From assembly GCA_964421785.1 (NCBI GenBank), contig CAYQZG010000002.1, forward strand, positions 1-64,000: a stretch of DNA of 64,000 bases, read 5' to 3'. The notes beneath the pieces were generated by a model. The model worked only from the letters and a program-made list of their open reading frames with translations, searched no databases and was not told the DNA's origin. The position numbers and the translations under genes were made by a program. Shown one piece after another: positions 7,326 through 14,317 of this stretch. The DNA is from SKLM01 sp964421785 (GTDB lineage: Bacteria; Chloroflexota; Anaerolineae; B4-G1). The first letter of the stretch is position 1. Each line of letters begins with the position of its first letter.

Positions 7326-8864
7326 TTAGGTATAGCGTCCGGTGCCTCCGTCTCGGGCGTCATCCTCCAGGCCCAGCTCGCGGTGGAGGAAGCGCACGGT
7401 GTCGTCGAGCTGGCCCTCGGGGATGCAGAAGGAGACTGAGTGCTCCGTCGCCGCCTGGGCCACGGCGATGACGCGGGTCTGAAGCTGGCCCAGTGCTGCA
7501 AAGGCCCGGGATACGATGTCGTTCGGGTGCTCGTCCCAGCCGGGTAGGCCGACCACCGAGATGGTAGCCACCCTCTCCTTGGTACCCAGGCGGAAGAGAT
7601 CTGCCTGCTGTCCGTCTTTGAACTCACGGCGCAGAATCCTGAGACAGTGCTCCTGATCCTTCTCACGTACAACCAGGTTCAGGTTGTGCTCTGAGAGCGA
7701 CTGTGAGAACATCAGGACCTCCAGCCCGCTCTCGCTGAGCCGCTGGAGCACGCGCGCTGCCATATGCAGCGCCCAGGTGTCGTCTCGACTGCCGATGGCG
7801 ATCATGCTCAGACCAGTCGTGGAGATGATGGCCGGCAGCACCCGGCGATGGGCACTGGGCGATTCGACGATCAGCGTGCCGCGATGCGTCGGATTGAAGC
7901 TGTTGAGGATGCGCAGAGGAATACTGTGCCGGATGACGGGTCGAATGGTCTTGGGATGGAGTACCTCGGCGCCAACGTAGGCCAGGTCCGCGGCCTCGGC
8001 GTAAGAGAGCTCGGTCAGCGTGCGCGCCTGAGGGACGATGTTAGGGTCGGCTGTGAGGATGCCGTTCACGTCGCTCCAGATCCAGACCTCATCGGCCTCG
8101 AGGCCGGCGCCGATAACGGCGGCCGAGAAGTCGCTGCCCCCGCGGCCCAACGTGGTGGTCACGCCTTTCTCCGTTGCTCCGATGTAGCCGGTGATGACCG
8201 GCAGCACACCGCGCTCGATCAAGGGCATGATCCGGGATTCCAGCCGACGACGGGTTAGGTCCATCAGGGGCGTCGCCGCGCCGAAGACATCGTCGGTAAC
8301 GATCAACGCGCTAGAGTTGAACGCCTGGGCGCGGGCACCGCGCTCCCGCAGCACGGCGGCCAGGATGTGAACCGAGAGCTGTTCTCCAAAGGGCGCCACA
8401 GCATCGCGGCCACGGGCTGTCAACTCACCCAGCACAGCAATGCTACGGTAGAGTCGTTCCAAGTCGTGCAGTTGGTCCTCAATCAGCCCGCCGACCTCGA
8501 GGCGATATGCACATTCGCTCAGCAGGGTTTCGACGACGTCCAGGTGTCGACTCAGCAGCTCCGCCTTGATCTGCCTGTACAGGGTGTCCCTGCCGTCGGC
8601 GGCAGCTCGCGCTCCGGCGATAAGTTGGTCGGTCACGCCACTCATCGCCGAGACGACGGCTATCACTGTTGCCCTTCTCGAATCATCGTCGTTGCCGGCG
8701 TGCGCGGCCAGGTGTTCGGTGCTCGGGTCGACGCAGTCACTCGTCGCCTTTGACCGTGAGCCGCCGATAGAGGATGAGCTGTCGTGAGCGAGAACGATGT
8801 CCGCAACGCTGGCAAAACGGTCCGGGCTGCCGACCGACGTGCCTCCAAACTTGTGAACGATCAT
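7326..8864 (-). CDS. lysC: Aspartate kinase with repeat-derived insertion
   Basis: A 512-residue monofunctional aspartokinase, first step of Lys/Met/Thr synthesis. MIVHKFGGTSVG is the kinase N-terminus. GYIGATEKGVTTTLGRGGSD binds aspartate and ATP, and VGAEVLHPKTI is a conserved late kinase motif. Two ACT domains follow from about residue 340. Between VLAHD (about 28) and RRATVIAVVSAMSG (about 64) there is a low-complexity stretch encoded partly by GGGTCGACGCAGTCAC (8725-8740), a repeat seen elsewhere. The gene is 9 bases downstream of the cystathionine gamma-synthase-type gene and so falls under the SAM riboswitch. Confidence 0.93.
   Translation of the reverse strand: MIVHKFGGTSVGSPDRFASVADIVLAHDSSSSIGGSRSKATSDCVDPSTEHLAAHAGNDDDSRRATVIAVVSAMSGVTDQLIAGARAAADGRDTLYRQIKAELLSRHLDVVETLLSECAYRLEVGGLIEDQLHDLERLYRSIAVLGELTARGRDAVAPFGEQLSVHILAAVLRERGARAQAFNSSALIVTDDVFGAATPLMDLTRRRLESRIMPLIERGVLPVITGYIGATEKGVTTTLGRGGSDFSAAVIGAGLEADEVWIWSDVNGILTADPNIVPQARTLTELSYAEAADLAYVGAEVLHPKTIRPVIRHSIPLRILNSFNPTHRGTLIVESPSAHRRVLPAIISTTGLSMIAIGSRDDTWALHMAARVLQRLSESGLEVLMFSQSLSEHNLNLVVREKDQEHCLRILRREFKDGQQADLFRLGTKERVATISVVGLPGWDEHPNDIVSRAFAALGQLQTRVIAVAQAATEHSVSFCIPEGQLDDTVRFLHRELGLEDDARDGGTGRYT
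8725..8740. repeat. Family B repeat inside lysC
   Basis: GGGTCGACGCAGTCAC lies within the lysC coding sequence around residues 42-47. The same word occurs at 50999-51016, 51222-51239, 52451-52467 and twice in 59921-59955, and in reverse near 45877-45891. It shares its 5' half, GGGTCGACG, with family A. Confidence 0.85.
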
Positions 8865-8873
8865 GGTCGGCTC

Positions 8874-10166
8874 CTAAAGTCCGACCAGGGCTTGATCGAG
8901 GTCGGCGATGATGTCTTCGACGTCCTCGATACCCACGGCGTAGCGGACCAGATTGTCCGCGACGCCAAGCTTGTGGCGTTCTTCTGGGTCGGAGGAGGCG
9001 AAGATCGCCTGCTGTCGGATGACGCTCTCCACGCCTCCCAGTGTCGGTCCGAGGTATGGCAGGCGCAGGCGGTCGACGAAGTGGCCGGTCCTCTCCATGT
9101 CCCCATCGATGTCGAAGCTGACGACGCCGCCAAAGCCCCTCATCTGTCGTCGGGCGACCTCATGGTCGGGATGGCTTGGCAGCCCAGGGTAGTAGACGCG
9201 GCGCACCGCGGGCTGCCCCTCCAGGTACTCGGCCACGCGTTGGGCGCTCTCGTTCTGACGGCGGACCCGCAGATCGAGGGTCTTGAGGCCCCGCAGGAGC
9301 AGGTAGGCGTCGTGCGGGCTGCCGATGCCGCCGAATACATCCCGCGTGGACTCGATCCTGTCGACGAGGTCGCTGGAGCCGACGACTGCACCGGCCAGCA
9401 GGTCGTTGTGGCCGCCCAAGTACTTGGTGGCGCTGTGTATCACCAGATCGAGGCCGTGTTCCAGGGGGCGCAGGTTGATGGGGGTGGCGAACGTGCTGTC
9501 AATGATGGTGATGGCGTCCTGCTGGCGAGCGGCCTCCACGACGTGTGAGAGATCCATGACCCGCAGATAGGGGTTGGTCGGCGTCTCGCACATGATGGCG
9601 CGCGTATTGGGCTGGATGGCGTTGCTCAGCGCAGCGCTGAGCAGTGCATCATCGTCTTTGTCCACGAAGGTTGCGTCGATGCCCCAGCGGGGAAGGAACT
9701 CGCGGATGAACTGCTGCGTGCGGCTGTAGCACCCGTTGGTCACCACCAAGTGGTCGCCGCTGGATAGCAGGGTGAGCAGGGTGGTGGTGATGGCGTTCAT
9801 CCCGCTGGCGAAAAGGAGCGCGCGGGCGCCACCCTCTAGGGCAGAGATCTTGCGCTCCGCCGTGCGCTGTGTGGGATTTCCGTAGCGACCGTATTCCTCG
9901 CGGTCGCCAGACTGGCGAGTTTCCTTTCGCTCGACGAAGCGCAGGATCTCCGCCGTATCCTCAAATGTGAACGTCGAGCTCTGGACAATGGGGGTGGTCA
10001 GGGCGTGGTACGGCTTACGCCTTTTCTCTCCGGCGTGTACTGTCAGCGTCGAGAAAGTCGTTCCATCCTCTTCCCCGCTTCTTCTGCCTGTTTCGCGCTC
10101 TTGACCCGGGTCACGTCTAGACCTTTCGCGCTCTCGCCTCGTTTCGCGTGCAAATCGGTTTGTCAT
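8874..10166 (-). CDS. Trans-sulfuration PLP enzyme, cystathionine gamma-synthase type
   Basis: A 430-residue fold-type I PLP enzyme of the Cys/Met metabolism family. YGRYGNPT and FASGMNAI contact PLP phosphate and SATKYLGGHND holds the Schiff-base Lys. TLGGVESVIRQQ is the conserved late substrate loop. Start: the ATG at 10164-10166 has AGAGGAG five bases upstream. The first ~35 residues are Arg/Glu-rich and unusual for the family. A SAM-I riboswitch precedes it, so a role in methionine synthesis (cystathionine gamma-synthase or O-acylhomoserine sulfhydrylase) is inferred. These activities cannot be told apart by eye. Confidence 0.88.
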   Translation of the reverse strand: MTNRFARETRRERERSRRDPGQERETGRRSGEEDGTTFSTLTVHAGEKRRKPYHALTTPIVQSSTFTFEDTAEILRFVERKETRQSGDREEYGRYGNPTQRTAERKISALEGGARALLFASGMNAITTTLLTLLSSGDHLVVTNGCYSRTQQFIREFLPRWGIDATFVDKDDDALLSAALSNAIQPNTRAIMCETPTNPYLRVMDLSHVVEAARQQDAITIIDSTFATPINLRPLEHGLDLVIHSATKYLGGHNDLLAGAVVGSSDLVDRIESTRDVFGGIGSPHDAYLLLRGLKTLDLRVRRQNESAQRVAEYLEGQPAVRRVYYPGLPSHPDHEVARRQMRGFGGVVSFDIDGDMERTGHFVDRLRLPYLGPTLGGVESVIRQQAIFASSDPEERHKLGVADNLVRYAVGIEDVEDIIADLDQALVGL

Positions 10167-10218
10167 ACTGTCTCCTCTACAAACGTCGCAGGCTTGGCTT
10201 ACCGGGAGAGGGGGAAAC

Positions 10219-10255
10219 AAAAAAACCTCCTCAGCGGGTGTCGTCTGAAGAGGCT
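10219..10255 (-). terminator. Terminator of the SAM-I riboswitch expression platform
   Basis: On the minus strand CCTCTTCAG and CTGAGGAGG form a stem followed by a run of seven Ts. It lies between the SAM aptamer and the gene start, about 50 bases upstream of the ATG. This is the expected position for SAM-induced premature termination. Confidence 0.88.
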
Positions 10256-10261
10256 CTCTAC

Positions 10262-10405
10262 ACGCTCATCTTTCAGATCCCGCTGGGTGACCGCGTCGAC
10301 CCGGGGGCTGCCGGACTTGGCACCTGTCCTTGACCGAGATAGCGTCTAGAGGATGGTTGCCGAGGCTTCACAGGGCCGGTCCCTCCACCTCTCTTGATAA
10401 GTGAA
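10262..10405 (-). ncRNA. SAM-I (S-box) riboswitch aptamer
   Basis: The minus strand contains, in order, the S-box conserved blocks CTTATCAAGAGAGG, GGAGGGACCGGCCCTGTGA, AGCCTCGGCAACC, AGGTGCCAAGTCC and GAAAGATGAG. The first CTTATC pairs with GATGAG to close P1. Between the TCCGGC and GAAAG blocks, in the P4 region, there is GGGTCGACGCGGTCACC (10286-10302 reversed), a family B repeat. SAM binding should favour the downstream terminator and shut off methionine synthesis. Confidence 0.95.
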
Positions 10406-10438
10406 CTTATCGCGTGATATTCGGTTGTGACGGGATGC

Positions 10439-10466
10439 ATCATAACACACGTCCACACGATGTCAA
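10439..10466 (-). promoter_or_regulatory. Promoter of the SAM-riboswitch transcript
   Basis: On the minus strand TTGACA (10461-10466) and TATGAT (10439-10444) are separated by 16 bases. Transcription would begin near 10432, just before the aptamer. The promoter abuts the tyrA stop, so the methionine/aspartate genes form a separate transcription unit from the aromatic operon. Confidence 0.82.
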
Positions 10467-10468
10467 CC

Positions 10469-11329
10469 TCATGGGTACATCCGCAGGCGTTCCCGGCGGA
10501 TCTCGCCCAGAACGGCGCGTATCTTCTCCTCCTCGCCGCTCTCGACGAGCTGGGCCAGGTGGTGGATCTGTCGCTGGAAGACCTCCACGGCCTGCAGCAC
10601 CTCGTCGCGGTTGGTGAGCAGGATGTCGGTCATCATGCGCACGTCGCTGCCGGCGATGCGGGTCGTGTCGCGGTAGCCGCCCGCGACGATCTTCCACGCC
10701 GCCGGGTCGGCGGAGGTGGTGGCGTCGGCGGTGGCGACCAGGGCGCAGGCCATAAGGTAGGGCAGGTGGCTAACGGTACCCACGAGGAAGTCCTGGCGCT
10801 CCGCGCTGAGCGTGAGCGGCTGGGAGCCGACGGCCTCGGCCAGCTCACAGCCCAGCGCCAGCGCCTCCTCCGAGGTCCGTGGCAGCGGCGTGAGGATGAA
10901 CGTGGCACCCTCGTAGATGGCTGGTTCGGCGGCCTCGATTCCGGAGACCTCCTTGCCGCACATGGGATGGCCGCCCAGTGGTTGAATGTGATCGGGCAGC
11001 TCCGCCATCGCTGCGACGATCTGAGTCTTGGTGCTGCCGAGATCCATCAGCAGACAGTTCTGGGGAAGGAGTGGGCCGACCTCGGCGATCTGCTGCAGGA
11101 TCACGCGCACAGGCGTGGCCAGGACTACCACATCGGCCCGGCTCACGCCATCTGCCAGGCTCGTGGTGCCACGATCGATAAGGTCTCGCTCCATCGCGGT
11201 CTCAATGCTTGCCGAGCGCCTGGCTACGCCGACGACGGATCGGCATTGGTTGCGCAGAGCTCCGGCCAGCGAGCCGCCCATCAACCCCAGGCCCACGATG
11301 GTGATCTGGCTATCCTTCACTGGTCTCAT
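10469..11329 (-). CDS. tyrA: Prephenate dehydrogenase
   Basis: A 286-residue NAD(P)-dependent dehydrogenase converting prephenate to 4-hydroxyphenylpyruvate. ITIVGLGLMGGSLAGAL is the Rossmann nucleotide site and LGGHPMCGKE holds the conserved active-site His. SHLPYLMACAL and GGYRDTTRIAGSD are typical of the C-terminal helical domain. There is no ACT or chorismate mutase domain. Its start overlaps the aroF stop by four bases (ATGA), indicating translational coupling. It is the last gene of the aroH-pheA-aroF-tyrA operon. Confidence 0.94.
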   Translation of the reverse strand: MRPVKDSQITIVGLGLMGGSLAGALRNQCRSVVGVARRSASIETAMERDLIDRGTTSLADGVSRADVVVLATPVRVILQQIAEVGPLLPQNCLLMDLGSTKTQIVAAMAELPDHIQPLGGHPMCGKEVSGIEAAEPAIYEGATFILTPLPRTSEEALALGCELAEAVGSQPLTLSAERQDFLVGTVSHLPYLMACALVATADATTSADPAAWKIVAGGYRDTTRIAGSDVRMMTDILLTNRDEVLQAVEVFQRQIHHLAQLVESGEEEKIRAVLGEIRRERLRMYP

Positions 11330-12339
11330 AGCGTGCGCCTCACGGCCTCAGCGATGGGAGCCAGGTGCTCCATCAGCTTCGCGAAACGCTCCGGCTTGAG
11401 AGACTGTGCGCCGTCAGAAAGGGCCTCCTCGGGGTGAGGGTGGACCTCAATCAACAGGCCATCGGCGCCGGCAGCCACGGCAGCCCGAGTGACCGGCTCG
11501 ACCAGTTCCCATTTCCCTGTTCCATGGCTCGGATCGGCGACCACGGGCAAGTGGCTCAGTTGCTTGAGCAGCGGCACAGCGCTGACGTCCAGCGTGTTGC
11601 GCGTGTAGGGCTCGAAGGTGCGGATGCCCCGTTCGCATAACATCACTCGGTTGTTACCGTGGGAGAGGATGTACTCGGCGGACATCAGCAACTCCTCTAT
11701 GGTTGACATCATGCCGCGCTTGAGCATTACCGGCTTCTGGGCCTCGCCAACGGCGTGGAGCAGGGCGTAGTTCTGCATGCTCCGGGCGCCGATCTGCAGG
11801 ATGTCGGCATAGGTGGAGACCAGCGGCACCAGGTCCGGCTCCATCACCTCGGTGACCACCAGCAGCCCAGTCTCCTCTCGGGCCTCGGCCAGCAGCTTGA
11901 GGCCCTCTTCGCCCAGGCCTTGGAAGCTGTAGGGCGAGGTGCGAGGCTTGTACGCTCCGCCGCGGAGCACCTTGGCGCCGGCTTCCTTGACCGCGTGTGC
12001 AGCCTCCAGCAGTTGTTCGCGGCTTTCGACGGCGCATGGGCCGGCCATGACGATGATCTGATCGGCGCCGATGGAGACGCCGTTCAGGTTGATGACGGTG
12101 TCCTTGGGGTGGAAGTCGCGGCTGGCGAGCTTGAAAGGCCGCAAGATGGGCACGGTGCGCTCGACGCCGGAGAGGCGCTCAATGGGCTCGCGATCCAGTG
12201 GACGTCCGTTGCCGATGATGCCGATGATGGTGCGCTCCTCACCCTCCGAGATGTGGGCCTGACAGCCCCACTGCTCGATGCGGGCGGTGACGTTCGTAAT
12301 CTGCGCCTGGGTAGCGCCTTGTTTCATCACGATGATCAT
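11326..12339 (-). CDS. aroF: 3-deoxy-7-phosphoheptulonate (DAHP) synthase, class I-beta
   Basis: A 337-residue enzyme condensing PEP and erythrose-4-phosphate, the entry to the shikimate pathway. Residues 1-70 form a ferredoxin-like (ACT-like) regulatory domain (MIIVMKQGATQAQITNV). The barrel follows: MAGPCAVES, LRGGAYKPRTSPYSFQG and DPSHGTGKWE are catalytic and metal-site motifs. I chose the ATG at 12337-12339 with GAGGAG upstream. The frame stays open far upstream, but that sequence is antisense-like, Ser/Arg-rich and overlaps pheA. The Thermotoga-type regulatory domain suggests feedback control by Tyr or Phe. Confidence 0.94.
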   Translation of the reverse strand: MIIVMKQGATQAQITNVTARIEQWGCQAHISEGEERTIIGIIGNGRPLDREPIERLSGVERTVPILRPFKLASRDFHPKDTVINLNGVSIGADQIIVMAGPCAVESREQLLEAAHAVKEAGAKVLRGGAYKPRTSPYSFQGLGEEGLKLLAEAREETGLLVVTEVMEPDLVPLVSTYADILQIGARSMQNYALLHAVGEAQKPVMLKRGMMSTIEELLMSAEYILSHGNNRVMLCERGIRTFEPYTRNTLDVSAVPLLKQLSHLPVVADPSHGTGKWELVEPVTRAAVAAGADGLLIEVHPHPEEALSDGAQSLKPERFAKLMEHLAPIAEAVRRTL

Positions 12340-12457
12340 TGCTGACTTACTCCTCATTGTCTTAACGTGAACCGAAAGGTAGCAGATCCGATCTAGCCGA
12401 GAGTTCGCCCAAGAGTAGCTCCAAGTCTCACCAAGAAGGGCCTCGCAGGAATTGGTT

Positions 12458-13306
12458 CTACCTCCTGATGCCGTTCTCAGAGATCGGTGTGGTGGCGGCC
12501 GGGTAGGAGCCCAGCAGCTTGACGAAAGACGACCGCCGCAGCAGCCCCATAATGGCGGCCTCGCACGGTGCATCCTGGCAATGCCCCTCGAAGTCAAGAT
12601 AGAAGATGTACTGCCAGGGCCGGTTGAGGCGGGGGCGAGATTCGATCTTGGAGAGGTTGATGCGGCGCTTAGCGAACTCGCCCATGCAGTCATAGAGGGC
12701 GCCCGGTTGGTGCGGGGTGGTGAAGATGATGGATGTCTTGTTGCGCGGGGCGCGAGGTGGGCTTTCCAGGGCCAGAACGAAGAAGCGGGTATAATTGAAC
12801 GTGTAGTCCTCAATGTCCTGGTCGAGGATCACCAGATCATATAGGTCGGCGGCCAGCGAGCTGGCAACCACAGCGACGCCAGGCTCCGGCTCGGCGGAGA
12901 GGTCGCGGGCGGCGCCAGCGGTGTCGAAGGCCGGCTCGGCTGTGAGTCCGTGCCGCTCCAAGTAGCGTTGACACTGGGCCAGTGCCTGGGGATGTGATTG
13001 GACGCGCTCGATGTCGTCCAACGCGGTACCTGGAGGGGCCATCAGCATATGTCGCACGCGGAGGATCACCTCGGCGTGGATGCGCAGGTCGTGCTCCATC
13101 AGCAGCTCATAGGAGCGGGTGACGGAGCCGGCCACAGCATTTTCCACCGGAAGCATGCCGTGATCAGCCTCGCCGTTTTCGACCGTGAGGAAGATATCCT
13201 CCAAGGTCTTGCGGGCGTTGCTTTCCACCTTAGGACCGAAGAACTGATGGATTGCTTGCTCTGAGTAGGCTCCGGCGATGCCCTGGAAGGCAATGGTCTT
13301 GCTCAT
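12458..13306 (-). CDS. pheA: Prephenate dehydratase
   Basis: A 282-residue enzyme making phenylpyruvate. The dehydratase domain covers about residues 1-180 (FQGIAGAYSEQA, VENAVAGSV, FDTAGAARDL with the catalytic Thr, NYTRFFVL). The C-terminal ACT domain contains KTSIIFTTPHQPGAL and KIESRP, the phenylalanine allosteric motif. It starts four bases inside the aroH stop (ATGA overlap). The 118 bases between pheA and aroF hold no recognisable gene or clear terminator. Confidence 0.95.
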   Translation of the reverse strand: MSKTIAFQGIAGAYSEQAIHQFFGPKVESNARKTLEDIFLTVENGEADHGMLPVENAVAGSVTRSYELLMEHDLRIHAEVILRVRHMLMAPPGTALDDIERVQSHPQALAQCQRYLERHGLTAEPAFDTAGAARDLSAEPEPGVAVVASSLAADLYDLVILDQDIEDYTFNYTRFFVLALESPPRAPRNKTSIIFTTPHQPGALYDCMGEFAKRRINLSKIESRPRLNRPWQYIFYLDFEGHCQDAPCEAAIMGLLRRSSFVKLLGSYPAATTPISENGIRR

Positions 13307-13704
13307 GCTGCCTCCTCGTCCGTCGGCTCCGCAGGCTCGTCGCCCTGGGCCAAGTCAGGCCTCAGCGCGCGAGCCTCGCCCAGGTAGACGTGCTGGACCT
13401 CGCTCGGCGGTCGGTCGGTGTTCCAATGGATCAGCACGCGAATGCAGCGCGGCAGGCTCCCGGGGACGGCCATCTCCTGCATGCACAGGAGGGGCACCTG
13501 GGTCCAGCCGAGCTTGCGAGCAGCCTGGGCCGGATAAGCTGCATCGAGGTCGGGTGTAGCGGTGAAGACCGCACTGACCGCGTCCGCGGTTGAAAGATCA
13601 TTGACTATGACGATACGTTCCAAGAGTGCCCGCGTTGCCGCCAGGATAGCCTCCGCTCGATTGGCGTCGGCGCAGACGGCTCCTCGAATGCCGCGACAGG
13701 CCAT
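13303..13704 (-). CDS. aroH: Chorismate mutase, AroH class
   Basis: A 133-residue monofunctional trimeric-type chorismate mutase. MACRGIRGAV carries the catalytic Arg near residue 7, and the CMQEMAVPGSLPRCIRVLIH block carries the conserved Glu and Arg of the active site. The ATG at 13702-13704 has GAGGAGG four bases upstream and begins where the family normally starts. It is the first structural gene after the leader-peptide attenuator and is translationally coupled to pheA. Confidence 0.94.
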   Translation of the reverse strand: MACRGIRGAVCADANRAEAILAATRALLERIVIVNDLSTADAVSAVFTATPDLDAAYPAQAARKLGWTQVPLLCMQEMAVPGSLPRCIRVLIHWNTDRPPSEVQHVYLGEARALRPDLAQGDEPAEPTDEEAA

Positions 13705-13735
13705 GATTCCTCCTCGTGGTTCACACATAGACATG

Positions 13736-13771
13736 AAAAAAGGGCGCGAAGCGAACTGCTCCACGCCCTTC
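13736..13771 (-). terminator. Attenuator terminator upstream of aroH
   Basis: On the minus strand GAAGGGCGTGG and CGCGCCCTT form the stem, followed by a run of six Ts. It lies between the leader-peptide stop and aroH, 32 bases before the aroH start. Its place between an aromatic-rich leader ORF and the operon makes it a transcription attenuator. Confidence 0.85.
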
Positions 13772-13796
13772 GATCCCTCTTCGAGTGTCGCCTATC

Positions 13797-13895
13797 CTAA
13801 AGCATCAGGCCTCCACCCGCCGTGAAGCAGTTGCCAATGGCGGGGCTAAAATAGATGTAGGTGTAGGCAAAACGGTTGTCGAGTTGGCGGGTCAT
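13797..13895 (-). CDS. Aromatic (Phe/Tyr) leader peptide of the aroH-pheA-aroF-tyrA operon
   Basis: A 32-residue ORF that starts with ATG, has AGGAAAGGG three bases upstream, and sits about 33 bases after a predicted transcription start. Residues 9-16 read FAYTYIYF, so five of eight codons are Phe or Tyr (TTT, TAC, TAC, TAT, TTT), with another Phe at 24. The C-terminus is Gly-rich (AGGGLML). Position before a terminator and a Phe/Tyr biosynthetic operon fits ribosome-stalling attenuation. Low charged Phe-tRNA or Tyr-tRNA would stall the ribosome and prevent termination. It is not a functional enzyme. Confidence 0.82.
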   Translation of the reverse strand: MTRQLDNRFAYTYIYFSPAIGNCFTAGGGLML

Positions 13896-13934
13896 AAGCC
13901 CTTTCCTATGCCTTGATCCTCAAGTTCTGGGGCG

Positions 13935-13962
13935 ATGATACTACCTTATGAGGATTTGTCAA
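13935..13962 (-). promoter_or_regulatory. Promoter of the aromatic amino acid operon
   Basis: On the minus strand TTGACA (13957-13962) and TATCAT (13935-13940) have a 16-base spacer. It is the only strong promoter-like pair upstream of the leader peptide. Confidence 0.78.
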
Positions 13963-13984
13963 GTCGGGATACACTGGCTGAATC

Positions 13985-14110
13985 GGTCACAGGGCAATTG
14001 CATATGGACATCGTGCGCTACTAGACCCCCATCTCGGGGTCGTCCTTCGGTGTGAATGTCGCTTCGCCTACATGCCGCTTCGCTTACTGCGATTGCCCTG
14101 GAATTGGCCG
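13985..14110. repeat. Inverted and family C repeats between the aromatic operon and the galactoside regulator
   Basis: AGGGCAATTGCATATGG (13991-14007) pairs partly with GCGATTGCCCT (14089-14099). Between them are GTCGCTTCGCCTACATG and GCCGCTTCGCTTACTGCG, members of the GCCGCTACGCTTAC family. A closely similar inverted pair occurs at 57894-57940. No gene is visible here. Confidence 0.7.
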
Positions 14111-14119
14111 TTTTGCCCC

Positions 14120-14165
14120 TTGACAAGGCGTGTAAGACATTGTATACTATGTGTGAGCGTTCACG
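14120..14165 (+). promoter_or_regulatory. Promoter and first operator of the LacI-family regulator gene
   Basis: TTGACA (14120-14125) and TATACT (14143-14148) are separated by 17 bases. TGTGAGCGTTCACG (14152-14165), a near-palindrome of LacI-family type, covers the start point. Binding there would block transcription, so autorepression is predicted. Confidence 0.82.
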
Positions 14166-14244
14166 GAACCCAGACACGGGCCTTTCGTCATCCCCTTCTT
14201 TGCTTTTCACTGCTGGTGGCAGCTGGGTAGGTCTTTGGTCGGGT

Positions 14245-14260
14245 GTGTGAACGTTCACAC
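14245..14260 (+). promoter_or_regulatory. Second LacI-family operator (perfect palindrome)
   Basis: GTGTGAACGTTCACAC is a perfect 16-base palindrome with the central CG usual for LacI/GalR sites. It lies 93 bases from the first operator, a distance compatible with looping. A weaker half-site, TGTGAACGCGTACG, lies near 15389 before the transporter genes. Confidence 0.82.
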
Positions 14261-14317
14261 CTTCGTCAGACTTGGGCGATAGTTTTGGTCATCTGATCCT
14301 TCTGGATTGGGAGAGGT

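Noticed and set aside
12340..12813. A 150-residue N-terminal extension of DAHP synthase
   Set aside because: The extension overlaps pheA in another frame, is Ser/Arg/Pro-rich and lacks any fold motif. ATG 12337-12339 with GAGGAG gives the normal family start.
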